A stretch of DNA of 64,000 bases from positions 15,483,001-15,547,000 of the forward strand of contig NC_059478.1 in NCBI RefSeq assembly GCF_018139145.2, written 5' to 3'. This document shows, piece by piece, positions 14,107-27,126 of the stretch. Position numbers and translations under genes: made by a program. The stretch comes from Gymnogyps californianus. Taxonomy: Eukaryota > Chordata > Aves > Accipitriformes > Cathartidae. Within the stretch, counting starts at the first letter, position 1, and every line of letters starts with the position of its first letter. The notes beneath the pieces were generated by a model. The model was not told the DNA's origin and searched no databases. It saw only the letters and a program-made list of their open reading frames with translations.

Positions 14107-17100
14107 CAGGAGTTAGAAAACAAGAATCACTTTTTAAGGGGGCTGGGAGTAGAAAGAACCTTATGTGCAAGAAATGAGATGGGGAAATTATCCTTACTCA
14201 ATCGTGCACCTTGCACACTTTTTATAGCTATTTCCAACATATTACTGAGTATTTATTTTAATGGTTATTGCTGACACTTGTGAGTCCCGTGTACTGTTCA
14301 TAACCACTTCTAACTATGTCCGCAGTGCACCCTCTGTGCCCACGGGTGTTACAACAGACTTATCTCTTCTTCTACGAAGGTCGTTTTGGGCTTCTGAGAG
14401 CTGATTTTTCCACCTTGGCAATTTCCCTCTGCCTCCCCTTCCCTCCTGCTGGGGACTCGAGCTGTCACCCATCCGGCTGTCCCCTTGCCCTGCCACAGCA
14501 GTGCAAGGAGTGCCGTTCAAAGGAAACCCTCCGACTGCTCCTTGGGGCTTGGAGCAGTCCTGGCACCGGCACTTCTGAAGGAGGAGTTATCATTTCAGGA
14601 GGAATTGTGGCCCCCACAGTGTTCATTAGACATTTTATTGGGAAGATCTGAAATACTGTATTGCAGAAGTCACATTCTATTGGGAAGAAGGATGGTTCAG
14701 AAAAGTTTCTGATGGAACTGCAAGTTGAGGTTCACCGTTTTCATTTCTGAACTTGGAACTGGGCTCTTTATAGCTGCCACTCCCCTTTGTGCGCATTTCA
14801 GGACAAACGTCTTTGCTCTCTGAGGCTTTTCTCACTAGGGGCTTATTTTGATGTTTAGCACACTGCAAGGGGCTTGGCACTTCGCATATTTTCTAATAAC
14901 TGCATTTCCTTTAGACAGATTAGAAAATACTGCTGAAATATTTTTTTTGCTCATGAGCAGCAGCAGCAGCATCAGCATCTTCTATGTCCCTGATTTCTGA
15001 TAGATGAGTAGTCAGGTATGTCAGACATTTTATCCCGTGGCTCTGCACAGTGCACTGGCTGATGCTGGAACTTGGCCTAAGTGAAAACAGAAAGCGCCGG
15101 ACTGTGTTGAAGCAGGTTTCCAGCCACTGGAAAACCCCAGTGTTAAAATCAGGTTTTTAGCAGCACCATGCTCAGTTTCACAGCTGTAATATGTGGTGTT
15201 ACCTGTCTTTTGATGTCCGTGCCTTGCTCAACAAATGAGGCTATAGAAAAAAAAAAGTCATCTTCATTAGGGTGTTTGGGTTTTACTTCAAGGAAACAGA
15301 AGCAAAACGTTTCATTGAGAAAACTGAATATATCTTTATCAAAGAAAAGGAATACTAAGAGAAACAAATAGTATGTGTTGAGTAGTAATAATTTTGCAAA
15401 GTAGACATTTTCTTCCAAAGGAAGCCTGAATCTAGTTCAGTGTGGCAACAAGGAAAAGAGGCTGTGGTGAAAGAAAGCCAGTGAGGAAAGGAAAAGCTCC
15501 AGCTCCTCAGGAGCTGTTACCATGTGTACAAAGGATTTTTTCTGTGAGACAAGCTTAAAACTGATGACTTTTTAAATTAACTCCAGGCATCTTTTACCGT
15601 AGGGTTTTGCTGAAGCTAAGAGCTTAGTAAGATTCAGAAAAACGAATAAGATGTATAGATGATGGAAATGTTCATGATTATTGTAGATGGGATTTCAAGC
15701 TATTTACAATATAATTAAACCATTAGGCTAAGGAAGCAATCTTAGTCCTGAAGAGAGGACTTCTCCTATAGGATTGTTATTTCATATTTGCTCTTACCCA
15801 ACCTCTTGTGAAAAATGCAGTGCTGATACCCATCAGAGACTGCATACTGGACTGAATGGATCTCGGGTCAAGAGATCTCAGGTCACTTACAAGTCCTCTC
15901 TCAGCTGTTTTATATCTGTGAATTAGCTACAAATGACTTAATAAAAATGTTTAGTATTTACAGTTTGAACTGTTCAAATCGGAAGTGAGCAAATCAGTAA
16001 TGTGGCATCGTTTCCGCTTTCTGCCTGACTAAACATACAACCACTTCATAAAGACAGACCTTTGGTTTGGGTTGTTTTGTCAAAGTGGTTTTGGTCAGTA
16101 ATAAAATACAAGGTGAAGTCTCATTGTAACAGGGCAATAATGTTGCAAGTTTGACAAACATAATTTATGTAGCTAGCAAATAGTGTGTAGATCATAAACA
16201 GATAAGGAAAATAACATAAATCATAGCAGGGCATTATGTAAGGAGTGGATGTTGGAGACATTCCCATGGTGTTTTGGTACCCTTCCCCTTGACTTTTGTG
16301 ACTGTTAATGTAGACGAGATACAGTTGCTCCACATATAGCAACAAGGCATACAAATACCCCTCTTGATTTCTATTTAAGAAATAATTCAAGTATTCATTT
16401 AATAAGTAATAATAGGAAAGTATTAATTTAAATATGACAGGTCAGGAGCAAACCTGTAAAGAAGTCGGACGTGGGCATCATCTGATCTTTCTATAGTATC
16501 ACATTCAACAGTAGTTTGATCTATTAGTCCTTTGCATATGTTGCAAAACCTATCTTTTATCTCTGTCCACTGGGATAAGCAAGTGTGGGAGTGGGCTGCA
16601 GGCTTGACATGGACTTCTTTGAATTACTTTGAACTTTTCTTTTTGTTTAGCATTGCTACTTCTTAAGATCTGTGTTCTTTGCCAGACAGAATTCCTTCCA
16701 GTATTAAAAACTACGGAAAACTTTTTCTTTTTTTTTTCAACAGGAGTGTGAACAGTATTGAATATTAAAGAAATTACAATACAGTGAAAAGACATTATTT
16801 GTTGCAGTGCTAAATACATAGAGACGATAAACAATTCTATAGATTACAAGAACGTGAATCACTGAAAAGAAATGTATCAAGACTGGTGCAGTTAGTGAAA
16901 GTGTGGTTTCAGGGCTGGAGGTGTTTAGCAGTTGCTAGAAATCAGCTATAATCTTGATATTCTTTGCAGTGGTTTAGTTTATGCTGTATAACATTTACAA
17001 TTGCTCCAAAAGGAAGACATGTGCTGTGGAAAGAGACTGGATCAATTTTTATATTGATCTGCAGTTTACTCAGGGGTTTTGACTGCACCGGGATCTGACG

Positions 17101-19660
17101 CTTTTCCAATAATTCATAAACGAAAAGTAATAAACTGCAGTAAATCTGATTAACCCCAAACTTAGTTTTAGGAGGATCAATAGTATTTCAATAAAATAAA
17201 TACATTGTTATCTCTTCCACTGGGGTTTTTCATTTGGAAAGACACAGCTATCTGAATGCACTATGTGTGAACTGAGCAGATCTGACTCTGTAACATTTTA
17301 GGCTTATTGTATAACAAATAGTTTGCCACAAGACCCAAGAGGATGATGTTTTGGGGCACACTATTGAATTCCTATGGGTTATCATTTTGATATGGTTAAT
17401 TACATGTGCAGTTGTAACCTTAAGGAATTCTGTTCCTTTTGGCAAAGATTCATCAATGCACGAAATTGTACAAAGCGCCCTGGATTTTCATACATGAGAT
17501 TTCCTTAGTTACTGCATTTCAAAAAACCTTCCTCACTTCTATTTCCCTTTGTAATTGTCTTTGCTATAGGAAAAGTAGTGTGTTCAAAGGCAGTCATTTA
17601 ATTTTGATAACATCAGAGCTGTAATATTTTTGTTTCCTTGCGATCAGATCTGTCTGTTTCTCTTAGGTTTTCGACAAAGTACATTCCCGTAACAAATGCC
17701 ACAGGCTGCAGAATCCTTGATGTTAAGATGTTGCTCTGATTAAGAGATAGGCAGCCAGCAAATTAGAAATGCTGATCCTCAGATGCTGAGCTGGAACTTT
17801 GATTAGTCACTAGCAATAAATATAAAAGTCATATCAAAATATCTTCCTCACTCATAGATAAATATTATGTGTCTCTTTTGTCTGCGATCCCTCCTGTTCT
17901 CTGCAAAAATGACCAGCGGCCAAAATGTGGCACAGTGGCAGCAAGCAGTAGAGTGGTCCATGAAATATTACGTCAATTATGTAAGGCTGAAGGACATAAA
18001 ATAATACATATCTCAAGTGCCTTGCATAGACAGCAGTAGCTGCAGCTTACCTGGGACAATCTGTTTAATATTAATTTTTCTTACTGTGAATACTGTTTGA
18101 TAATGGATAATCTAGTCTATGTGGCTTCTCTAAAGCCCCATTCAGCTGTGGAATCTCTGTCAATGGGGTGCACAGGCCAATATCAGCGTATTTTTCAGAT
18201 GCTTTTGCAAGTGATCTCATTGCTACCAGACCCACAGGCGGTGCCTGGGGGCACACCAGGTGGGAGCTGCAGCTCCAGGCTTCCCCTCGCGCTGCCCGGG
18301 CTGGAGCACAAGGTGTTCCCACATGGAGAGCTGAGGCAGGTCCATAGGAAGAGGCTTTAAAGTGCCAAACTACCAGCCACCAGCCACCCCCAGCCCTCAG
18401 GGGAACACGCCTAGGTCTCAGGCAGGGCTGCACCAATGCAAGGAGTCTTACAGAGCCTTGCAGGGTCAATCACACCTGAGCAGCCATGCGGGTAGGAGCT
18501 CACCAAGGTGTGAGGGCCATAACGGCTGGGCCGAGACGTCTGTTTAAATGGACTATTGCCCTCCTCTGCGTTGGAGTACTGTAGCATGGAAAGCTGTAAC
18601 CTGGAGTACTGTGGCAATGAATGGCTGCGCTGGCAAGGAGGGATGGTAGGCTGCGTAAACTTTGTGCCGTAATAATCCCTATAAATATAAATGAGCTGTT
18701 GGTCATAGCAATTATATAAACATTGATTAATTATTTTCATAGTGTTTTTCAGCTATTTTTTATATTGTATAACTGAGTTTTAACAGTGATAACAATGTGA
18801 AAAAACCAGTAGTATTCTGAAAATCTAATTTCATAAGGGATCTATTTTACAGTTTAATTTTAACCCTTAACTGCTTGATTTACTTCTAGTTAGTAGGAAA
18901 TCTATCATGTACTCAAAGAGCAAGTACTGTAAATTTCGAGACAAGAGGAAAAAAAAAAAGGAAACCACATCATCCACATAAATAATGAAGTCAAACCCCT
19001 GATTTAAATTCAAAGCTCAATTCAGCCTTAACTATAGAGCTGCAGCTGGCACCTCATAATATAAACACTTAAATGGCGTGTTGAATTTATCCTCAATGTC
19101 CACAAATAAAGTTATAAACTTTCTTTAGAGCTTCACTTCTGCTTCAATGCCTGCCCACAGTTTTAGATCTTCTGTGAACTTCACAATAGCCTTGTGTTTC
19201 CCTGGCTGCGCGGAAAGTTCGATAGCAAACCTGCAAACATCCCGTGTATTTAGCTCTCTGCAGCTGTGCAAACAGCACAATGCATTTTCAATATTCTGCT
19301 TTAAACATGCACATGGATAATTGAACTTCAAAGGAACAGCTCTGCTAATTCTTTTATGAAGATGCAAATTACTAGTGTGACTTCTCACCAGATTGGGAGC
19401 TTAATGGAACAATCAGTCTGATCAAAATCCGCCCCGAGGCATGAGCACAGTTGGGGGTATTTCTGCAAGTCTAATCCATACTTTACTCGCTGGCAGGGTG
19501 CAAAACTAATAGTAGCCTGGAGTTAGCAAAGTTTTCACGTTCAAATCCCAATACTCGAGTTACCTCCCCTTATAACCTACATTATTTCAGGAACAAGGGC
19601 CCCGATTCTGGTATTATTTGCAGGGATCAAGCATGAAGATAAAAGTTTAACCAGGGAAAA

Positions 19661-19727
19661 AAATTCAGTGTCTTCTCAAAGATTTAGTATGGAAAGATGG
19701 AGTATTTGTTAAATTCAGTGTCTTCTC
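19661..19727. repeat. 17-bp exact direct repeat, 50 bp apart
   Basis: aaattcagtgtcttctc occurs at 19661-19677 and again at 19711-19727. The intervening 33 bp are not repeated. Confidence 0.75.
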
Positions 19728-22489
19728 TTTCAGCAAAACCGTGCTCAGCGGTTGTTAAAATATGTGGCATATTTGGCTCCAGTATACATATTTCCTGGTA
19801 TTTTTTTTTAAATGAGCCTTAACTTGATAAATGCTTTGCATCTTCTCCTTTGACCATTACCATTGTACAGCCAGCTTTTAATTGAAAGGCTGAAAAATAC
19901 ATTAGGTGCCTCAAAGGCAAGCAAAGCAATTTACCATCTTGCTTTCCAGTTCACAGAAACAGATAGGAAAGTTTAATTTCTAGCTATTGGGAAGTCCAAC
20001 TCTAATTCGTTCAATATAGAAAATTAAGGCCCAAGAGGAGTAAATGGCTTCCGTCGTGCCTTCACACTTTTGCCTATCTCCACACATGCACCTAAAATGA
20101 GCTGAAATAACACAATTTTTTTTTTTTAAAAGCAAGATATTGTGAACACTTGAAAGTAAGTGCAAATTTCAACTTTGAAATGCAATTTGAATTTCCATGG
20201 AAGGCCACATAAAAACTTATGGCCTATATTTCCAAGTAGCTGGTAATTTGTGATACGAGAATCTTTTTTTCAGTAAGTGCTAAGGATCTGTGGGCTGAAA
20301 TTTTGCACCTTTTAAGGTCTCTCCATCTGAAATGCATGTGTGCATGTAGAGGGAACTGTCTAGCTGTTCTCCAGTCCTAAACATGGCTGGATTTTTTACA
20401 TGTTTTGACAAGTTGCCAACTTCTCAAAGGGAATACAAACAGGATGGCAAAGAGTGGAGCATGGAATGAGAATTCTTTTTCATGGGGTGGACGTAGCAAC
20501 AGTGGTACTCCTGGCAGCTCATCAGTTCGTACCTTACTTGCACTAATGCTGGGGCAGTAACAGGTTGTCTTCTATAATACCATTGTCCCCCTTGAAAGCC
20601 AGTCAGATTTTACCAAGGAGAATAAACCTCTCCTCCCTGTGCATCGGAGCCAGAGTGCCACTGAGCTGGCACAGAAAGTGGGGGTTGGACATGGAGTATG
20701 TAGCATTTACTTACTTATTCATTATCTCTTTTTTCTCTTCTCTCTACTCTTTGATCAGAGACCCTCTACATTTTTTATTCTACCTCTTTGTGCTCCATTT
20801 CCCAATCTTTTTTTCTCTACTGAGTTATTTCCTCTGGGTCTTTTTTCCTGTTCATTTTTTCACAGCATTTTTGAAGCAGAAAATGCATCAAAGATGCTTC
20901 AAGTTTGAGCTGAACTTTAGAACCCACAGTCCTTGAGGGACTTCAGGGCTGAGGTGGATTCACTTCCCTCCTCAGTGAGGAGGACGGGGTGGGCCCGGCG
21001 TATCCAGCTGGTCAGGCAGCCCTGGCAAGGCAGGGCAGGTACTGTCCCCCAACAAGGACCAGAAGAAAATAGGAGCAATCTGGTGGGAGCTGCTCACCCG
21101 AGTGAAAAAAGCACCACAACTGCCAGCTAACCACTGCCACCGTTGCTCTGCCTCATTGATGGAAACACAAGTACTTTAAAGATAATCTGAAATTTTCCAA
21201 AGCTTCAATGTTTGGTATACGAACAAGAGAAATGCTGTGAGTGATAGAAAAAGCCCACAGTAACAGAGATGCTCTTGTAGTGTCTTACTAGCAAGCAGCA
21301 TGGAGGTGAGCGATGGTGACCTTCAAAAGCTGCATGGAAACAATGATGCAGCTTCCCAACTAGGGCAATACCATGAAAAGCAATTGTGTGAGCTAGGGAG
21401 AGGGAAGTTGGGAGGTGGTGATTCCCTGTGCTCTCCCTGGGAGCTGGCACAGGGGCAGGAGCATGGGTGAGTATCCCACTGCAAACACACATGCTCTCGC
21501 CCCCTTCCAGGAGTTTACCGTGCCACCAAATTATCCTCTTAATAGAAGCGAAGTGCTAAAAGCCAGTGCAGCTATGTGCAAGCACCCCTGAAAGATGTGG
21601 CCTGCTGGCACTTCTTTAAATCTGGCATTTAAAATTGCTCAGACAGATGGAACAAAAGTATGTAATAAAATGTGACATTTTATTTTATCATCTATATTTG
21701 TTAAGTGAATTTTTCCGATCATTTCCACTGTCAGTAGCACTGAATGCGAATCAGATTCTGACAATTTGCAGTTTATAAAAAACAACTCCAGGGATCAGAC
21801 AGAAAAAGAATAAGTAATAATTAATTACAGGATACACATCCACGGAATCTGGCTATGGTGGGTGACAGCTCAGCCTAACAGAAAAAAATGACAGGATTTC
21901 AAAAAGTCACACCTTCTATAGTCAATCATTTATAGACTACCTCTCAGTACCAATTGTCTACCTTGTGGTCTTCCTTATATATGTTTCTATGTATCAAGGT
22001 TTTATTAGAAATTCAGAAAGAAAAAAAATATTTGTTTTCCTCACTGTCTTCCAAGTTAGTCCCACTTGTTTGCTTTGGTATGTAACAGAGCACCTTCTCT
22101 CTGTCCTGGTCAAAGCACAACTCCATTTGATACATGCTGTCTCTCCCTCTCAGAGTTTCATTCCTTGCTGCCCTGGACACACTCCCAGAGCCTCTGCAGA
22201 GCACAGGTACAGCTGGCAGCTCTCACAGACCGCAGCAGATAGCCACACTGATTTAACGTCCAATTTTTTATTCAAGAGAAGCTAACCCTGAGGGTCAGCA
22301 CTCCCCGCTTAGCATTGCTAACGAAAGGAGGAGGTGGAAAATTGTCATAAGCACAGAGCGAGCCCTGGTGCTTTGAAAGATTGCCCCCCACCCCTCCTTT
22401 TCCAATTTGGTCAGAGACTTCAGCAGCAATTATATCACTTAATGTTCATTTAGTGCTAAATTGGGAATATTAAGCAGTAAATGATTGAA

Positions 22490-22515
22490 CTTTTAATTAG
22501 CAATTAAATTAAAAG
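22490..22515. promoter_or_regulatory. AT-rich dyad with homeodomain-type TAATTA/CAATTA cores
   Basis: Arms cttttaatt (22490-22498) and aattaaaag (22507-22515) are exact inverted copies around an 8-bp spacer. The surrounding 22400-22600 is unique sequence with the look of a vertebrate conserved non-coding element, but conservation cannot be tested here. Confidence 0.3.
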
Positions 22516-25500
22516 CAGCCTCCTCACTGCAAGAGAAATGTCATTGAGAACTAACTTTATAACTGACGGTATTTTGCAAACAGCTTTACTGCATTTTATA
22601 GGTGACACTTTTGTGGGGCCTAGCTCTGAGTTTGTGACGACTACTTGCTCCTACTACAAACATGAATAGTTTGCATCCCCAGGACATACCAAAAATACAT
22701 GTGCATAGGTAAATACTAATTCCACTGTAGCAGCAAGTAGAAGTCCCAACTTCAGAGCAGAAACTGCTGTGTTAGGTGCTTTATCAACAAAACTGAAACA
22801 CACCCCGGCCTTGAAAGCCGACAGTCTAAGGAACTGCAATATTTACATAGATGCTTACACAAATGCCTGGAAAAAATAACCATGCTACTACTAAAATTTG
22901 TTGTCACTGTTTATTTATGGCATCAGTTTTCTCACCAAAGAAGCCAGATTAGCCAAGAAAGTACTGCCAGCTGTTAATAAGGCGCAGAAATGAGGGATGG
23001 GTTTGTCCAAGGATCTTCCCTTGAGGATCTCATTAACAGAGGGATTTATAGTCTGGGACGCTTGCTTGGAAATGGCTGTTCCCCCGATGAGAGCAGATGG
23101 TGACTGCAAAGCCAGCTGCCTGCAGGTGGGGAACAGGGCACAGGACCTGCTGATCCCACCAGATTTCAGACTCCTGAAAGCCCAGCCCCTCACTCCCCAA
23201 AGTGTGGGATCCCTCATCCATGTAAACACAGTACCCATACCCTGGCTGCCACTGGTGGCTGAAAAATATGTGGCTGAATATCAGTGAAGCCTCTTGTTTG
23301 CATCCCTCCACTCCAGGATCGATGCTGACCTCTTGCTGCTGCCAGCATCGATGCTGCAAGGGAAACTCCCCAGCACTGTCATTGCTCTTAGTATCACCGT
23401 TATCTCTTTCAGGCTTCCTGAAGGCTGGCTATGTAAATCATACATACAACATTTCACTTTTAAGGAACTTGTCACTTGGGGGTAACCTGTGCTGTTTGAT
23501 GGTGCTGAGGAGCGAAGGGAGTGACTGAATGAAGACAGCATGGGCAGCCCATCGGCTAGTTGAACAAGCAGCAAGCTCCCTGTACATAGCACTCTCACTG
23601 CTGAATGAGTTTGTTTTGACCACTGACTCTCATATCCTTCCTATCCAAGTAGTCTAAAAATATGCACTTATTTGGTGGGTATTTTTTTCCTGTATCAGAA
23701 CTTCTAAGTGAACATTGAGGAGTATTTTCAGGAAGCCAGTTTCAAGTGGGGACGTTTTCAGCAGGTGCACCAAACACTGCATCAGAAGAAGAGCTTCCAT
23801 CAGGGGACAATTGGATGAAAGTGTCGAATCATTGTCACTTGGGTTTTTGGTTGCACCTCTGAACAATACACAGGCCAAGAATTATTTGCAAAAATTATTC
23901 AGCAACACATTTCAAATAATGAATATTTCAAGTAAATCATTATGGGCCATACTTGAATAGGAAAAGAGGCAAAATAGTTGATAAATTATTCATGCAGCTT
24001 TAGCACTAATGTGATAAATATTACATGGTGTCGGAGGGAAATGAAGGATTTTGAAATGAAGAAAGAAATTAACTATGAAGGAAAAGCACCTGAAAATTGG
24101 AGAAGGTGAATACACAGATTTGAGATATGTGAATAATAACGAAGAGACTAACAGGAGAAAAGAAAAAGGATGACAACTACGAATCACTTTGAGAGGCAAA
24201 ATATTCTTCCTCTTTAGTTCTTTCTCTACAGAGAATATACAAACTTCTCAAACTTCCTTCAGCTCTGTTTAAAAACAAAACAAAGAAAACAAAAGATGAC
24301 CCCTAGAGTTAGCCAGGTGGGAACATACCTAGATCTGGCTAAAGGGTTCATGATCAAAAGTACTGATTTACAAAAGGGCCGTAACATTTGGAGAAAAAGA
24401 CCATTTTGAATATCAAATGTGTTACTTTTATTTTGCAAAGTGACTTTTCTCACCAGCTTAATATTGAATTAGGACAATAGGATTGTGTATTTTTTAAGGA
24501 TAGAATCCATAAGGCTTCTGTTGTGCTTTGGGAAGGCACATTCAGCAGCAGTAGCTGCTGTGCCATTAAGCATGTCTGAGTGGTCAGTCAAATCTGCTCT
24601 GACATACCGCATCAAGTAACAACGTCATTAATTCCTTGTTTGCTGTTTTGCTTAGGTGTAGCGTGTACAGATTCTCACTAGTCTTATCAGTTGACTCTTC
24701 ATTTTAACATTTGAAAAATTAATATTTTTTTTTATCTTATTTTTGTGTGAGAGAGGGAGTTAACCTTTTTTTTCCCTTCCAAATCCTTTCCTATTTACCT
24801 TCCATTTCAACAGTAAGTAGAAAATAGGAGAGAAGAGAGGAAACAAGTTTAAAAACCCCAACATTTTCCAAACAGATTTTGAAAAAAATTATTTTTCTAA
24901 AAGTGGAAATGGAGACACATTAAACATTTTTTCCCCATTGACAATGGACTTGGGCTTCTTTTAACCTCAGGAATAACATATTAAAATGAAATGGTTTACG
25001 TTCGTCATTTCCGTAAATGTCTCATTTACAAAATCTGTCATGGGCACACCAGTCTCCTCCTCATTGGACATTTACCAGCTTTGGCATATCAATCCATCTT
25101 TTGCACATCTGCTCAGAAAATGTAATTAGTTATACCCATATGCTGCAGAAGTACATGATAAAACTTAAGAAACAGAAAAGGCCAGGAGACTTGACAGCCT
25201 TTCTCCTTTCTACTATGTGTATTTTGTCGAAGGCTTAGAAAAGTGAGAAGCTTTTCTTGCCCTCTGCCACAGGGTGGGGATATCACTGTGTCCTAAGCAA
25301 CTTCAAGAGATTAGGCAAAAATGATTTATAGTTTATTCTAATACTTTTGGTTCTATTCACTTGAGAACACTCATTTATACTGTAAAAAGACATAATATTT
25401 CTCAAATAGACATACCTTCTTTCCCTGGTCATTAACATACTTATGAACTTCTCCTTGCAAAGAAATGATAAAAGGACAGGGATCCTCATCTGAAGTTTTG

Positions 25501-26420
25501 TGACATGGGAGACCCAGATGAGAAGCTCTTGCTACACAAAATGACACTCATATGTAGCAAGTATGGAAAGTCTAAGCTTGTTGATCAGCTTTTTGACAGC
25601 CGTGCTCAATTTTGCTGGCAAAGGAGAGAGGGACTACAGTCTGAAACCGAGCTATGCCTCAGCAACCAAAAGTTGGTTCAATGGCATCTTCGTGCCACTT
25701 TGGCTTGTGAGTAGAGCTGTTCCACGTTCACCAACATTCAGCCCCTGCGTTCAGTGGCCATGTCTCTGCAAAAGGGCAGAGCAGAGGGCTGATTAACTCC
25801 CTTGAATTTTACTCAACCACAGGATCCTCTAAAATTTGCTTTTCTCACTAAGCAACATTGCATTCATATTAGGCCCTTCTTTCTTATGACACCATAGTTC
25901 AAGGCTACAGATACTGGAAGAGCTATTAAAACTATGATTTATCCATTAATCCCAGCTTCTTCAAAGTTAACCTCAAAGGATGAAATATGCTCCGGATACA
26001 CTATAGTTCCATCGCCATGGCAAGGGGTTTGCAGCTGTTCTCAAAATCTGCTGTAATGAAACATTAGTTTAGTTTTTTCCTGGATGGTACATTATCAACC
26101 TTAGTTGGTGGCATGTTTAAAACCCAAGATTACAATTCAATTCACAAGAGATTTGAGCTTTCAACAGGACCTCACCATCACGGTGTGGAGCAGAAGCCAC
26201 TGGCCACTGCTAAATGATATGATACAAAACAAATTCTGGAAATGGTGAATTCTGTCAAGTCTGTTTTCTTGTTTTCTTACTGAAATCCAAAACAATGTGT
26301 CACTGTTCAGTATCTGAATTAATTCATGGTGATTTGGCATTACAGAAACACCATTTTAAGTTCATCTGACACACCACTTTTAGTTGTTGTGTATGTTGTT
26401 TAATGGCTGTACATTTTTCT

Positions 26421-26442
26421 TAAAAACAAAACAAAACAAAAC
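26421..26442. repeat. (CAAAA)n short tandem repeat
   Basis: About four units of aaaac in a row. Confidence 0.8.
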
Positions 26443-26806
26443 CAACTTTCAAATTATTAGCATTCTTTTACTTCAGTAGGGGGTTCAGAATCAAAGCTGC
26501 TGTACCTCCATCCTCCCACTTTTCTTTTAGGGTTAATTTGGAAAAAAGAAAAGCCCTCCTAATTATAGAGATTTAGCTTTCTCTATAAACTGGCTATTTT
26601 AAGATCTCTTTACAGGATCACAATATGAAACATCATTCAAAAACAGTGTGAATTGATTACATCCTTCTGAAGAATGTGTAGCAGTAGAATATGCATTTGT
26701 AGCTGTTACACTGCCCTATAATTAAGGCTTTATTGCTTCCCTTCTAAACACATGTTGCTACTGCTGGAGAACAGCTGAGATACTTAAGATGAGACAATGG
26801 AAAATG

Positions 26807-26826
26807 CCCCCCCCCCCCCAAAAAAA
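26807..26826. repeat. Homopolymer pair C13 then A7
   Basis: Thirteen C followed by seven A, with a further C6 run shortly after. A simple low-complexity tract. Confidence 0.9.
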
Positions 26827-27016
26827 TCACCCCCCAACCTTTTAGAAACAAATGGCAGAAACACTGTGGTCACTACCAAATATGAGTAAAGTCAAGATAC
26901 TGATTATATTTTTCTGCTCCAGTTTCTCTTTAATGAGCAAATTTTCCCCAAATGCTATTAATAATTTGAATGTTGCTTAATTGGGAGACTTCATATTAGA
27001 ACAGCTGAACACACTC

Positions 27017-27126
27017 TTTGGTCTTTTCATTCATTTCCATGGATTCTGGATCACAGTATAATGGTGGGGTGGTCAGCAATCACATCGGGAATATTCACAT
27101 ATCCCAGAATGAATGAACAGACCAAA
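27017..27126. repeat. Long inverted repeat, 19-bp arms with one mismatch
   Basis: Arm tttggtcttttcattcatt at 27017-27035 pairs with aatgaatgaacagaccaaa at 27108-27126; 18 of 19 positions are complementary, with 72 bp between the arms. It lies in AT-rich unique sequence with no transposon signature that I can identify. Confidence 0.75.

Larger units (their letters stand above)
10001..20000. other. Intergenic, no gene recognised
   Basis: AT-rich DNA with a GC-richer block at about 18225-18530 and another at about 14320-14600, both without exon signatures. The minisatellite at 11041 and the direct repeat at 19661 are the only repeats noted. The stretches 13000-13800 and 18960-19400 look like possible conserved non-coding sequence, a subjective judgement that needs alignment. 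Confidence 0.6.

Noticed and set aside
14663..14675. gcagaagtcacat, which could encode Ala-Glu-Val-Thr, the C-terminus I recall for PLPPR5
   Set aside because: No stop codon follows, and the upstream sequence does not encode the rest of the PLPPR5 tail. A coincidence of 12-13 bases.
14955..14985. CAG-rich stretch as a possible polyglutamine repeat
   Set aside because: Only four consecutive cag units, interrupted, and not in any supported reading frame.
16913..16928. ggctggaggtgtttag, similar to an internal CR1 phrase
   Set aside because: Only about 14 bases match and the neighbouring CR1 sequence is absent on both sides.
18071..18469. 132-codon minus-strand frame in a GC-richer block
   Set aside because: Overlapping frames are open on the other strand as well, and the block has no domain or splice structure.
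20565..20936. Hydrophobic 123-codon frame resembling a membrane protein
   Set aside because: The hydrophobicity comes from a T/C-rich tract (many Phe/Leu codons), not from a real transmembrane protein.
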